In this document: positions 8,471 to 16,828 of the stretch, piece after piece
How the letters are laid out: every line of letters begins with the position of its first letter
Numbering within the stretch: the stretch's first letter is position 1
NCBI GenBank assembly: GCA_016706225.1
Contig: JADJKB010000021.1
Coordinates: forward strand, 682,001 to 746,000
Source of the DNA: Myxococcales bacterium
Lineage (GTDB): Bacteria; Myxococcota_A; Polyangia; Polyangiales; Polyangiaceae
Reading direction: 5' to 3'
DNA: 64,000 bases
Translations under genes and position numbers: made by a program
Notes under the pieces: generated by a model
Told to the model about the DNA's origin: nothing
Seen by the model: the letters and a program-made list of their open reading frames with translations, nothing else
Database searches by the model: none

Positions 8471-9307
8471 ATGAAGATGGGCTACATTTTGGGTGCTGTC
8501 GTCGTTGTTTCGGGGGGCGTTGCGCTGTTCGGAAGTGGCTTCCGCGACTCGCGGCCAGCGCCTGAGCCGCCAGCGGCGCAGCCCGCGGCCGCGATCCCGG
8601 CCGTGCCGGACGAACAGCCCGCCGCGGACATGCAGGTAGTCGAGGGGCAGGTGCTCGAGACCCTCGAGGTTGCAAGCTACACCTACCTCCGCATTGGTGC
8701 TCCGGGCAGCGAGGGACAGTGGGCCGCGGTCTCCACCGCAAAGGTCAAGGTCGGCGACCAAGTCCGTGTGCGGTCCGGGACCAAGATGGTGGACTTCGAG
8801 AGCCCGACGCTGAAGCGAAAGTTCGCGAGCATCTACTTTGGCTCGCTGGACGACGGCACCGCTCCGGCCGCGGGCGGCCCGCTGCCGGCGGGACACCCGC
8901 CCGCCGCGGCAGCGAGCGGGATGCCGGCCGGCATGCCCGGGGGCCATCCCGCCGCGAGCGCGGCGCCCGAGCTACTGCAGATCGGCAAGCTCGACAAGGC
9001 GACAGGGCCGAACGGGCGCACGATCGCCGAGGTCTTCGCGCAGCTGAAGGCGCTCTCGGGTCAAAAGGTCCGAGTGCGAGGTGTCGTGGTCAAAGCCACC
9101 AACGGCATCATGGGCAAGAACTTCATCCATCTCCGCGACGGCAGCGGCACGGACCAGGCGAAGAACAACGACCTCGTCGTCACCACCGTCGAAGAGCTGG
9201 TGCGGAACCAGACCGTGATGCTCGAAGGCACGCTGGTGCTCGACAAGGATCTCGGTGCCGGTTACCGCTACGACGCCCTGCTCGAAGACGCGGCGACCGT
9301 GCGCTGA
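8471..9307 (+). CDS. NrfJ-like protein with two tandem OB-fold domains
   Basis: The protein is about 278 residues, started at ATG 8471 because GAGGA lies about 9 bases upstream; a TTG at 8453 is less likely. An N-terminal membrane or signal segment is followed by an Ala/Pro linker, a first beta-rich domain (from VEGQVLETLEVASYTYLRIG), a Gly/Pro/Ala/Met linker, and a second OB-like domain containing GKNFIHLRDGSG. Small OB-fold proteins of this NrfJ type are often encoded beside multiheme cytochromes; the resemblance is from memory. It lies 146 bp after the 33-CXXCH cytochrome gene. It may act in cytochrome maturation or docking, which is inference. Convergent with the 15-motif cytochrome gene. 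Confidence 0.75.
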   Translation: MKMGYILGAVVVVSGGVALFGSGFRDSRPAPEPPAAQPAAAIPAVPDEQPAADMQVVEGQVLETLEVASYTYLRIGAPGSEGQWAAVSTAKVKVGDQVRVRSGTKMVDFESPTLKRKFASIYFGSLDDGTAPAAGGPLPAGHPPAAAASGMPAGMPGGHPAASAAPELLQIGKLDKATGPNGRTIAEVFAQLKALSGQKVRVRGVVVKATNGIMGKNFIHLRDGSGTDQAKNNDLVVTTVEELVRNQTVMLEGTLVLDKDLGAGYRYDALLEDAATVR

Positions 9308-9347
9308 ACCGAGCGCACGCTTCAGCAAAGCTGGCGCCCCGGCCAAC

Positions 9348-10994
9348 TCAGGGGACGGTGAACGTGGTCAACCCGTCCACGTGAGTCTCGGGGAACAGGA
9401 ACTTGAGCGACGTATCGATGTTCTTGTGGCAGCCCGCGCAGACGAATGCGACCGGGTGAGGTGCCGGCGGCGGCAAGGAGTGACAGCCACCGCATGCGGC
9501 CTGAGATCCATCGACCTTCGTCCAGATGGGCTGCGTGGACGGCCCACCGGAGGGCTTCCCATTGGGCCACGCGGCACCATGGCAGTACGTGTTCTGGCAG
9601 CTCCCGCCGGAGTAGGCCGGGGACGCGCCTCCGGTCGTGGCGACACCGCTGAAGGTCAGCTCGGCGGGGCCCAACGTGTCGTAGTGACCCGGATCGGTCA
9701 CCTTGGTCGGAACGACGTGACACTCCGCACAGGGCACCTTGCGCGCCGTTCCCTTGCCGACGACGTGAGCCTGATGGGCGCCGACGCCGGGTGAGGTCGT
9801 TGCGCTCGACCCCGACAGGTCGGTGGGCGGCGCGGGGTTGGTGCTGCCGTGGCAACCGTTGCACAGGTCCGGCATGACCACTTCGACCACCCCGTCCACA
9901 TGGAGAGTGCGATCTTTGAACGTGGCGTTGTCGTCGTTGATCACGGCGCCGTGGCAGCGCGAGCAGTTTGTCATCTGCGGATGCGGCGGAGCGGGCGGCG
10001 TGCCGTGGCAGCCCCCGCACGGCAGCGGTCCCGACGTCGTGGTCCACTCCGGGGACGGGCCCGGGGCCTCCGGGGAGTGGCACCAGGCGTCGGAGCACTT
10101 GCGCACGTTCCGATCCCAGGTCGGCTTTCGGTTGTTCGCGATCGCTGCGCCGCTGAAGGTGAGCTCGGCGGGCAAGTCGCTATCGGTGTGGCCGGCGGCC
10201 TTGAACTCCGCGGGCACGACGTGGCACTCGGAGCACGGCACCGGGCGGCTCACTGCACCACCCGCGAGGTGGACGCGGTGGGCGCCGACGCCGAGCGCGG
10301 TGACCTCGGTGTTGCCAGAGAGATCGCTGGGGGGCGCCGGGTTGCCATCGCTGCCGTGACACGAGTCGCAGGGCAAGTCCCCAACGTCGATCGTGCCGTT
10401 GACGTGCAACGCCGGGTTCTTGATGCCGCTGGCGTCCACGACGGCGCCGTGACAATCCGGGCACTTCGTGCTCTTCGGGTGCGGCGCCGGCGGAGGCAGG
10501 GAGTGGCAGGTGCCGCAGGCGGCATCGGAGCTGCGGGGTGAGGTCCACACCGCGTCCGAATCACGATGACAGTACGTGTCGCTGCAACGAAAGTTTTGGT
10601 ATTGGGGATCGCGCCCACCCTGTTTGGCTAGGTCACCAGGTGTGAACTCGGCGGGGCGGTCGTCGTCCAGGTGACCCTTGTCGCTGGTTTGTTTCGGGAC
10701 GATGTGGCACTCGGTGCAGGCGACCGGGTCGTGAGTCTTGGTCGCGGTCAAATGCGCCGCGTGCGCGCCCACTCCGGGAGAGCTGGGGTCGGTCTTCCCC
10801 GTGGAGTCGGTTGGCGGCGCCGCACGCTCGAGGTCCGTACCGACACGGTTCGGGTCGCCATGACACGACGTGCAGGCCGACGCTTTCTGGTTCGCGACGT
10901 CGTCACGCTGACTCTGACAACCCGGCGCGAGCGCCGCGGCGACCGCGGCGATGACCACCGCGCCCAGGGACAAGGAGCGAATTCGGTCACTCAT
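9348..10994 (-). CDS. Lipoprotein multiheme cytochrome with 12 CXXCH and 3 CX4CH motifs (OmcB-like role)
   Basis: Started at ATG 10994 (548 residues) because a signal peptide with lipobox APGC follows; the upstream extension of the frame is antisense-like. The mature protein consists of three tandem units of about 165-175 residues. Each carries five motifs in the order CXXCH, CXXCH, CX4CH (CSDTYCH, CSDAWCH, CQNTYCH), CXXCH, CXXCH, with conserved GVGAH and PPPAPHP segments. The CX4CH/CXXCH arrangement is known from Geobacter cell-surface cytochromes. The start overlaps the upstream 12-heme gene by 8 bp. As third gene after a porin, it is the best candidate for the outer-surface partner of a porin-cytochrome conduit; the topology is inferred. 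Confidence 0.9.
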   Translation of the reverse strand: MSDRIRSLSLGAVVIAAVAAALAPGCQSQRDDVANQKASACTSCHGDPNRVGTDLERAAPPTDSTGKTDPSSPGVGAHAAHLTATKTHDPVACTECHIVPKQTSDKGHLDDDRPAEFTPGDLAKQGGRDPQYQNFRCSDTYCHRDSDAVWTSPRSSDAACGTCHSLPPPAPHPKSTKCPDCHGAVVDASGIKNPALHVNGTIDVGDLPCDSCHGSDGNPAPPSDLSGNTEVTALGVGAHRVHLAGGAVSRPVPCSECHVVPAEFKAAGHTDSDLPAELTFSGAAIANNRKPTWDRNVRKCSDAWCHSPEAPGPSPEWTTTSGPLPCGGCHGTPPAPPHPQMTNCSRCHGAVINDDNATFKDRTLHVDGVVEVVMPDLCNGCHGSTNPAPPTDLSGSSATTSPGVGAHQAHVVGKGTARKVPCAECHVVPTKVTDPGHYDTLGPAELTFSGVATTGGASPAYSGGSCQNTYCHGAAWPNGKPSGGPSTQPIWTKVDGSQAACGGCHSLPPPAPHPVAFVCAGCHKNIDTSLKFLFPETHVDGLTTFTVP

Positions 10995-12036
10995 GGCAAT
11001 ACCTGCACATTGCCGCGGAATCGGAGCGTGCGCTCTTCCAGCCCTTGGGATGCGGGTTCCCGCCATAAGCGCCCACCTTGTGACAGCGGATGCAGTTGGT
11101 GGCCGGGCCCTGATCGTGGCAACCGGCGCACGCCAGAATGTCACGCCGCGCGTTGCGCCCGTGACCGCTGGGCTCACCCTGTGCGCCGCTGACCCAGCCC
11201 GGCGGATGCGGGTTCCGGCCGTTCAGCGCGCCGCCGCTGACACCGCGCTCCAGGTGACAACTGTCGCACGTGCTCGGCGTGTGGCAGCGCGCGCAGCGGG
11301 CGGGCTGAGACTTGGCTTCGATGGCGTGGCGGGAGATGAAGTCCCCACGATGGACGAGGTTCTTGTCGATGGCCTCGGGTCGACGCTTTTCGATCGAGAG
11401 ACCCTGCGACACGTCGTGGCAGTCGTTGCAGTGCTGCTCGGTGTGGCACTGCTGGCACAGCTTGCGCTGCTGCCGCGCAGCCAGCCCGTGACCCCGCTGA
11501 AACGCCGCGTCGTGTTTGACGTACGACTGCGGGAGCAGACGCCCGAGGTCCTTCTGTACGTGGCACGGGGAGCACTCTGCCCGGTCCCACTGTGCCTTGT
11601 GCTCGTGGCACTCGAAGCAGCGTGCCATGGGCGGGAAGAGTGGCGCGTCCGGTTCGGGAGCTCCTGCGTGACACGGTATGCACTGCCCCTTCACCTCCTT
11701 CATCGCCAGGTGCTTTTTGTGGTCGAAGGCAATGGTGTACGCAACAGGGGGCGGCACGTTTCGCGGCGGGCGCTGCACCCTTGTGACCGCACTGTCGTTC
11801 GGCTTGTGGCACCTGTCACACAGCTGCTTGTCGGGGAATGCGTGGTCCCTGCCCTTCGCGACCTGGTGGCAAACGTTGCAACTCAGGCACTCGGGCATGC
11901 CACGACCGCCGCATTTCATACCCGCCAGGTGCACGGCGTGGGGAAAGCGCGGCGGCGCCTGATCGGCACACGCCACGATGACCGCGATCACACACAGGAC
12001 CGCGAGCCAGAAGCTGCTGGAGCGGAGCGCGCTCAT
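10987..12036 (-). CDS. Twelve-heme lipoprotein cytochrome (periplasmic partner of a porin-cytochrome conduit)
   Basis: The 349-residue protein has a signal sequence ending VIVAC, a plausible lipobox, and 12 CXXCH motifs: CNVCH, CDRCH, CIPCH, CFECH, CSPCH, CQQCH, CNDCH, CARCH, CDSCH, CAGCH, CIRCH, CRYCH. Free His residues (FPHAVHLAG, FDHKKHLAMK) precede motifs, as in c7/OmaB-like proteins. The start overlaps the stop of the beta-barrel gene (12033-12036, ATGA) and its own stop overlaps the next cytochrome start by 8 bp. By analogy with Geobacter ombB-omaB-omcB it would sit at the inner face of the outer membrane and feed electrons through the barrel. Which of the two lipoprotein cytochromes faces outward cannot be read from sequence. 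Confidence 0.92.
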   Translation of the reverse strand: MSALRSSSFWLAVLCVIAVIVACADQAPPRFPHAVHLAGMKCGGRGMPECLSCNVCHQVAKGRDHAFPDKQLCDRCHKPNDSAVTRVQRPPRNVPPPVAYTIAFDHKKHLAMKEVKGQCIPCHAGAPEPDAPLFPPMARCFECHEHKAQWDRAECSPCHVQKDLGRLLPQSYVKHDAAFQRGHGLAARQQRKLCQQCHTEQHCNDCHDVSQGLSIEKRRPEAIDKNLVHRGDFISRHAIEAKSQPARCARCHTPSTCDSCHLERGVSGGALNGRNPHPPGWVSGAQGEPSGHGRNARRDILACAGCHDQGPATNCIRCHKVGAYGGNPHPKGWKSARSDSAAMCRYCHE

Positions 12037-13403
12037 TTGGCCCTCCCACCGGCCAGGTACTGGATTCGGATCTGACTCTGCAGGTCGGTCGCCGCGTAGG
12101 GAGTGTGCGCCAGCGACGTGCCCCAGAGCACGGACAGCTCGGGCAAGATCGAATAGTCGAGGGTGCCCGCGTAGACTCCCGACGAGTCGTAGCCGCGGAT
12201 GGGGTCATCGTAGAGGTAATGGTAGGCCTCGAGCGTCGCGTGGAGCGGGAACGTGATGCGCTGCCGAAGTGCGTTACGCATGGCTGTGTAGCCGTTCTCC
12301 GGCGCGATCACGCGGGAGACCGTGCAGATCAGGACGGTCTGACCGGTGTGACCTGGCTCGATGCGAGCGCTGAGCTCGGCCCGCCCGCCTTGGTCATCGG
12401 AGGAGTAGACCTGGACGAAGCCGCCGCCGGTCAGGCGGAGCGCCCGCATGACCCGCAAGCTGAGCGTGCCGCCGGCCTCCTCGTAGGCGTCCGTCGAAAA
12501 CACGCTGAGCACACTCTGGCGTGACAGGAACAGCGCCGGCTCCGCGTGCAGCATCTCGAGCTCGAGCTCGACGACCCGGCTGGGGGCGTACTGGCCAAAC
12601 GCGCGGGCATCGGCCACTCGCGTAGCGTCCAGGTCCATCACACCATTGCCACCGAGCGTGAGCTTCTTCGACAGATCGCCTCGCAAATCGAGACCCAGAT
12701 TGCGATGGGCGAGCTCCCCGGTCTCGCGCTCTTCGTGCACCGACACCCCCGCGTCCAAGCTCGATGAGTCGTAGTAGAGGCGTCCGCCGGCGACCCAGTG
12801 CTCGGCGCGTTTGGGCTCGGGCAGCGCGGATGGATCGCGCCACAGCGAGTCGACCGCCGAGCCAAGCTGATGGTAGCCGGGGCGCGCAGCCCAGCGCGGC
12901 AGCACGGTGAGGCCCGCGTAAGCGTCGAGACCGACACCAAACGGCAAGGTACCGCCCGCTGCGACACCGTCGAAGCGCGCAAACCGCGCGGCGCCGCCTG
13001 CAACGTGCTGTCGACCGATGCGCAGCCACGCCGGCCCGGATCGGTAGCGCACGCTGGCGTGCTGAACGTCACCGTCCACCCGTCGTGCAGCACCCGCCTC
13101 ACCAAACGTCGCGCTGCCCCACACGTCGAGCTCGACGTCCAAGCTGTGCCTCTCCCACGGCGCGTCGAGATCCCGCGCGGTGAGGGAGGCATACTCGACG
13201 ACGGGCGCCGCTGTCTCTTCCGTGATCACGGCTCCGTACGGTCCCGGCAAGAGGGAACGTTGGTACAAACGGAAGTGAGTCTCACTCCGCACCACCACGT
13301 CGGCCGACGTGTCGGCTTCAGGCGGTGGGGCAGCGAGCGCAGGCGTCGCCCCGAGCACGCCGGTGGCGAGCAGTGCGCCCCCCAAGAGCCGGCTTACTTC
13401 CAT
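12033..13403 (-). CDS. Predicted outer-membrane beta-barrel of a porin-cytochrome conduit
   Basis: The 456-residue protein has a cleavable signal peptide (cleavage near ALA-AP, residues 23-25). It contains many alternating amphipathic stretches rich in Gly, Tyr, Trp and Arg, as expected for an outer-membrane barrel of about 16 or more strands. It has no CXXCH. It is the first gene of the leftward operon that continues with two multiheme lipoproteins, with ATGA coupling to the second gene. That composition matches the porin-cytochrome complexes that move electrons across outer membranes (Geobacter OmbB-OmaB-OmcB; Shewanella MtrB-MtrA-MtrC in a different form). I cannot show sequence homology to OmbB by eye; the assignment rests on topology and context. 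Confidence 0.82.
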   Translation of the reverse strand: MEVSRLLGGALLATGVLGATPALAAPPPEADTSADVVVRSETHFRLYQRSLLPGPYGAVITEETAAPVVEYASLTARDLDAPWERHSLDVELDVWGSATFGEAGAARRVDGDVQHASVRYRSGPAWLRIGRQHVAGGAARFARFDGVAAGGTLPFGVGLDAYAGLTVLPRWAARPGYHQLGSAVDSLWRDPSALPEPKRAEHWVAGGRLYYDSSSLDAGVSVHEERETGELAHRNLGLDLRGDLSKKLTLGGNGVMDLDATRVADARAFGQYAPSRVVELELEMLHAEPALFLSRQSVLSVFSTDAYEEAGGTLSLRVMRALRLTGGGFVQVYSSDDQGGRAELSARIEPGHTGQTVLICTVSRVIAPENGYTAMRNALRQRITFPLHATLEAYHYLYDDPIRGYDSSGVYAGTLDYSILPELSVLWGTSLAHTPYAATDLQSQIRIQYLAGGRAK

Positions 13404-13502
13404 CGACCCCCATCGTCCGACAGGTTGGGCAGAAATTGGAATGAAAGAATTGCGCTGGGCGCCGAGACCCCGGCACCCCGGTCCGCATCGGGATCAGGAC
13501 GT

Positions 13503-13882
13503 TCAGGGGGAATGAGGGGGGTACTCGGCGCCTTTGGACCCGTAGCTGCCGCCGTTGGCCGCGAACAGGGCGAAGCTCAGCGGGCCGCTCGGGTTGAAGT
13601 AGCAGTCCGACTCGAAGGTCAGCGCGGGCACGGTCTTGTCGAACTGCGCGTCGGAAGCGTAGGTGCCAATCCCCACAACGCCGCTCTCCTGGGTGGCCTT
13701 GGCAAGCGGGTGCACCACGATGGGGTGCGAATACTCGATGCCTTTGGGGTCGTCGAAGTTGGTATCGGCCCTGTCGTCCGTGGGGCTCAGCCCTTGGTTG
13801 CCGTGTCGTCCGAGCCGCAGGCGCAAAGCCCGCCGCACGAGATCGCCAAAACCCAGGCGTCCAGCTGCTGCGATGCCTGCAT
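13503..13882 (-). CDS. Small lipoprotein, apparently frameshifted
   Basis: Two overlapping leftward frames seem to form one gene. From ATG 13882 the first frame gives a short signal with lipobox GLCAC followed by GSDDTATKG, then stops at 13787. A second frame, open from about 13838 to the stop at 13503, continues with acidic, secreted-looking sequence (LSPTDDRADTNFDD and onward, ending AEYPPHSP). One extra base in the CCC run at 13791-13793 would join them into about 126 residues. If the break is real, only the second frame could be expressed and it would lack a signal. It lies 99 bp upstream of the porin operon on the same strand. The function is unknown. Confidence 0.5.
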
Positions 13883-13925
13883 TGCTCGATCACCGCTCCA
13901 TTTACGCGTACAGCTTACCACCTCC

Positions 13926-14588
13926 GTGGACGCCTCGACCCTCAGCCGTTGCCCGCGCGGGGTGCTGGCAATTGGCTTGGCGCTTCTCTCGGCAAGCTCC
14001 GCGGCCTGTGTGACCAATGGCCTCGCGCCTGTGCCTCGCCCTCCGTTCGTCGAGGACCGGGGCCTCGGGCTGGTGGACGAGACCTTGACGTTGACGGTCG
14101 AGGACGACGGCAGCGTGCGGGTCGCTGCGCTGTTTCACTTCGTTGCCAGCGGTGAGCTCCGCGATCGCGTCGCAACGTTTCCCATCGGCGCGCCACGCGG
14201 GCCTGCAAGAGAGTTCCGCGCGGAGCTGGTCGGTTCCGGGCGGGTTCCGGTCCCCACGGCCCGGGGAGCTCCGGGAGGGCTGCCGATGGGCGATTTCGTC
14301 GAGTCCTGGGACATCTGGCTCAGCGGCGAAGACCTGGCGCGTCACGACGGATGGCTCCTGGTTCGGTACGTGCAAACCGGCAACTCCGACTTCGGGTACG
14401 TGCTCAAGAGTGGGGCTTACTGGCGCGGGCCCATCGGGCGTTTGCGTGTGGAGGTCGAGGACCCCCATGCGCGCCTTGCGGAGGTCATCCTCGAAGGCGA
14501 GCGCATCGAGCCGCGGGGTCGCCGCCGGCTCTCGCTGGAGCTTCGAGACGTGGAACCTGCCGACGGTGTGATACTGAGGTTCAGATGA
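13926..14588 (+). CDS. Hypothetical lipoprotein
   Basis: About 220 residues from GTG 13926; a GTG at 13962 would remove the charged N-region. The signal sequence is LAIGLALLSASSAAC, with the lipobox at SAAC. The mature domain is beta-rich (for example LTLTVEDDGSVRVAALF) and carries no motif I recognise. The stop overlaps the start of the next gene in ATGA, so the two are coupled and probably act together at the envelope. It is divergent from the small lipoprotein at 13882 with only 43 bp between the starts. The frame is open far upstream, but that part is antisense to the porin gene and is not coding. Confidence 0.75.
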   Translation: MDASTLSRCPRGVLAIGLALLSASSAACVTNGLAPVPRPPFVEDRGLGLVDETLTLTVEDDGSVRVAALFHFVASGELRDRVATFPIGAPRGPAREFRAELVGSGRVPVPTARGAPGGLPMGDFVESWDIWLSGEDLARHDGWLLVRYVQTGNSDFGYVLKSGAYWRGPIGRLRVEVEDPHARLAEVILEGERIEPRGRRRLSLELRDVEPADGVILRFR

Positions 14589-15253
14589 GACGGCGCTCGG
14601 TCATCGGATGGCTCGCTGGATGTTCGACCGTCGCGGCGGTGTGCTTTTGCACGAGCGCCGCCCACGCCGACGGCGGCCCCAAGATCCGGGACTCGCTGTG
14701 GCTGCCTCTTGGTCTGAACTTCGGGTACTCCCTCAATCCGGACCCAGTCTCGAACGGATTCCTCGTGGGGCCGGAGGCGAGCTTCGTGTACCTGGATCAC
14801 TCGACTGGCTGGGCCGGAGCGTACACCGACGTCCTGCGTGATTTTGGTTCCGACACGACTCGCTTGGGGGTCGGCGCCGAAGCGGGCATGGCGATCTTCG
14901 GGGTCGATCTCGGGTACGAGCGAAGCTTCGGCGACACGAATCATCACGGTATCCGCGGGCGCTTCCTGTTGTCGTTCGCCGCGGTGCACTTCTATGGCGG
15001 CGTTGGTCGGGTGTTCGCCGACGCAGGCGGGTTCACCTACGGCGAGGTTGGAGTGCTGTTGAAGTTCCCGATCATGATGTGGGAAAAAGAGGGGTTCGAT
15101 CACGGACGGTACCCTCGGCCCGACCCGGCGTGGAGCGACCCGGGCTACGCCCCGCCGGGGCAACAGCCGCAGCAGCCGCAGCAGTGGCAGCAGCCCCCCG
15201 CGTACGCACCGACCCAACAAGAGCCTGGCTACGCACAACCACCTCCGCGTTGA
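14585..15253 (+). CDS. Small predicted outer-membrane beta-barrel with Pro/Gln tail
   Basis: The 222-residue protein has a signal peptide (MRRRS start, cleavage near AHA-DG). A beta-barrel-like body follows with alternating Gly/aromatic strands (LNFGYSLNP, GWAGAYTDVL, GEVGVLLKFPIMMW). The last 45 residues are Pro, Gln and Tyr rich, with PQQPQQ and PPAYAP repeats. It overlaps the upstream lipoprotein gene by 4 bp. The fold is inferred from composition; such small barrels are common in myxobacteria and usually have no known function. Transcription converges with the photolyase gene, which ends 29 bp away. Confidence 0.75.
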   Translation: MRRRSVIGWLAGCSTVAAVCFCTSAAHADGGPKIRDSLWLPLGLNFGYSLNPDPVSNGFLVGPEASFVYLDHSTGWAGAYTDVLRDFGSDTTRLGVGAEAGMAIFGVDLGYERSFGDTNHHGIRGRFLLSFAAVHFYGGVGRVFADAGGFTYGEVGVLLKFPIMMWEKEGFDHGRYPRPDPAWSDPGYAPPGQQPQQPQQWQQPPAYAPTQQEPGYAQPPPR

Positions 15254-15282
15254 GGACAGCCGCCGCGAGCTGTCCCGCCGCG

Positions 15283-16782
15283 TCAAGCCAGGGGCAAGTC
15301 GACCTGGGCGTTCGCACTGAAGCGTTCCAGGTAGGTCTTCATGCGAAGCTTCTTGAGGGTGGCGTCCGAGCTCATGTAGCGAATCGTCCCGAAGATCGGT
15401 CTCTCCGGTGCCCAAGGTCGATCGTAGCGACCCAGACACCAGAAGATGCCGCTGTAAGAGTTCGGATCTCGCCCGTCCAGAGCGTAGGTGTTGTTCAGCT
15501 CTATCATCACCTCGAGCGCGCGCTCTGGACTCGGGCACCATTCCAGGATCTTCTTGCCCCACAGCATGCGCAGGTAGTTGTGCATCACTCCCTCTCGCAA
15601 GAGCTCACGCTGGGCGGCGTTCCACACGGCATCGTGCGTCTCCGCCCGCTCCAGTTGCTCGCGAGAGTAGCTGACCTTTCGCGGATCGGACGCGTGCTTC
15701 TCCAACGTCGCCCTGGCCCATCCCGGTAGTGAGCCGAACTGCGCGAACGCGGGATCTCGCGAGCAGGTGTGGTGTCCAAGCTCCCGCCAGGTCACGAGCT
15801 CGTCGACGAATGCCTCGGCCGGGCCGCTCATGCCCCAGAACCCTTCCTTTTGCCCCGCGGCTCGCGGCGCGAGCGCGTCGAGAGTCCAACCTTCGGAGCG
15901 GGCCAGCTCGGTCCAGATTTCGTGCGCGCCGATGTGCCCGAAGTGAAGGTAGGGCGAGAGACCGCTGGCCGCGTCCCGATCTGGGTGTTTGCGCTCGTCA
16001 TAGCGGGGGAGCCCCTCGCGGATGAAGAGCTCCAGGCGCAGGGCTGCGGCCTGCGCCCCACCCTCGAGCCGGGCTCGGCCCGGCTTGGCGCCGACGGCGA
16101 TGCCCGCCAGTGCTGCGGCATCACCGGACAAAAGTGCCTGCGTCGCCCGGGGCCAGCGGGAGAGGACCTCGCTCGGCAGTTCCTGCAAGCGGGGCAACGG
16201 TCGCGCTCGCCCGAGAGCGTCAGCGTGGGGTGAAGCCTCGAGCGCACAGGGAAGGCTCTTCTGGACGAAGCGGCGGAAGTCGACCGCTCGCAAATACGTC
16301 CGGTCGGCTGCGCGCACCGGCAGGAGCCCGACCCCGTCGACGGCTTCCAGTCGCACACCGAGGCGCGCGCCGGCAGCTTCGATCATGCGCGGTTGAAAGA
16401 AACCAGCCTGGTCATCGGTGACTACCAGGCTCGCGTTACGGGCCAGGGCATCCAGCAGGCCCCGGCCGGCACCTGCGTACGGCTCGACGTAGGCGAAGTA
16501 TTGCACGCCTGCCTTCGCACACGCTGCCGCGTTGTCGCGCATGCCCGCGATCACGAAGGCGTGCAACCTCTCGCTCGCCCACCGGTAGTCGGCGCGTAGC
16601 GGTTCGAACACCACGAGCGGTTTGCGGAGCTCGAGCGAGCGATCGATGGCGTGATCGAGCGCGAAGCTCGCGCGTGTGCGCCGTGCGGCAACCATCCAGT
16701 AGAGAACGTATTCGCCATCGCGCACCGGGGCGTCACCGATGACGCGCAGGCGTTCCGCGGATAGTCTACCGGTCAAGCCCAC
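15283..16782 (-). CDS. phr: Class II CPD photolyase
   Basis: The 499-residue protein has an N-terminal antenna/Rossmann part (to about 150) and a C-terminal FAD domain. The C-terminal block ELNNTYALDGRDPNSYSG, then FWCLGRYDRPWAPERP and FGTIRYMSS, is the signature of class II cyclobutane pyrimidine dimer photolyases. GHIGAHEIW and MHNYLRMLWGKK are further conserved FAD-domain segments. It repairs UV dimers using blue light and FADH-. Its place a few kb from the carotenoid/CarH locus suits a light-protection function, although no CarH-like repeats were seen at its own start. Length is normal, perhaps slightly long. Confidence 0.95.
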   Translation of the reverse strand: MGLTGRLSAERLRVIGDAPVRDGEYVLYWMVAARRTRASFALDHAIDRSLELRKPLVVFEPLRADYRWASERLHAFVIAGMRDNAAACAKAGVQYFAYVEPYAGAGRGLLDALARNASLVVTDDQAGFFQPRMIEAAGARLGVRLEAVDGVGLLPVRAADRTYLRAVDFRRFVQKSLPCALEASPHADALGRARPLPRLQELPSEVLSRWPRATQALLSGDAAALAGIAVGAKPGRARLEGGAQAAALRLELFIREGLPRYDERKHPDRDAASGLSPYLHFGHIGAHEIWTELARSEGWTLDALAPRAAGQKEGFWGMSGPAEAFVDELVTWRELGHHTCSRDPAFAQFGSLPGWARATLEKHASDPRKVSYSREQLERAETHDAVWNAAQRELLREGVMHNYLRMLWGKKILEWCPSPERALEVMIELNNTYALDGRDPNSYSGIFWCLGRYDRPWAPERPIFGTIRYMSSDATLKKLRMKTYLERFSANAQVDLPLA

Positions 16783-16828
16783 CCCTCGACGGCCATCCGC
16801 GGCGCACGCCCGCGCGCTCGGGCGACGG

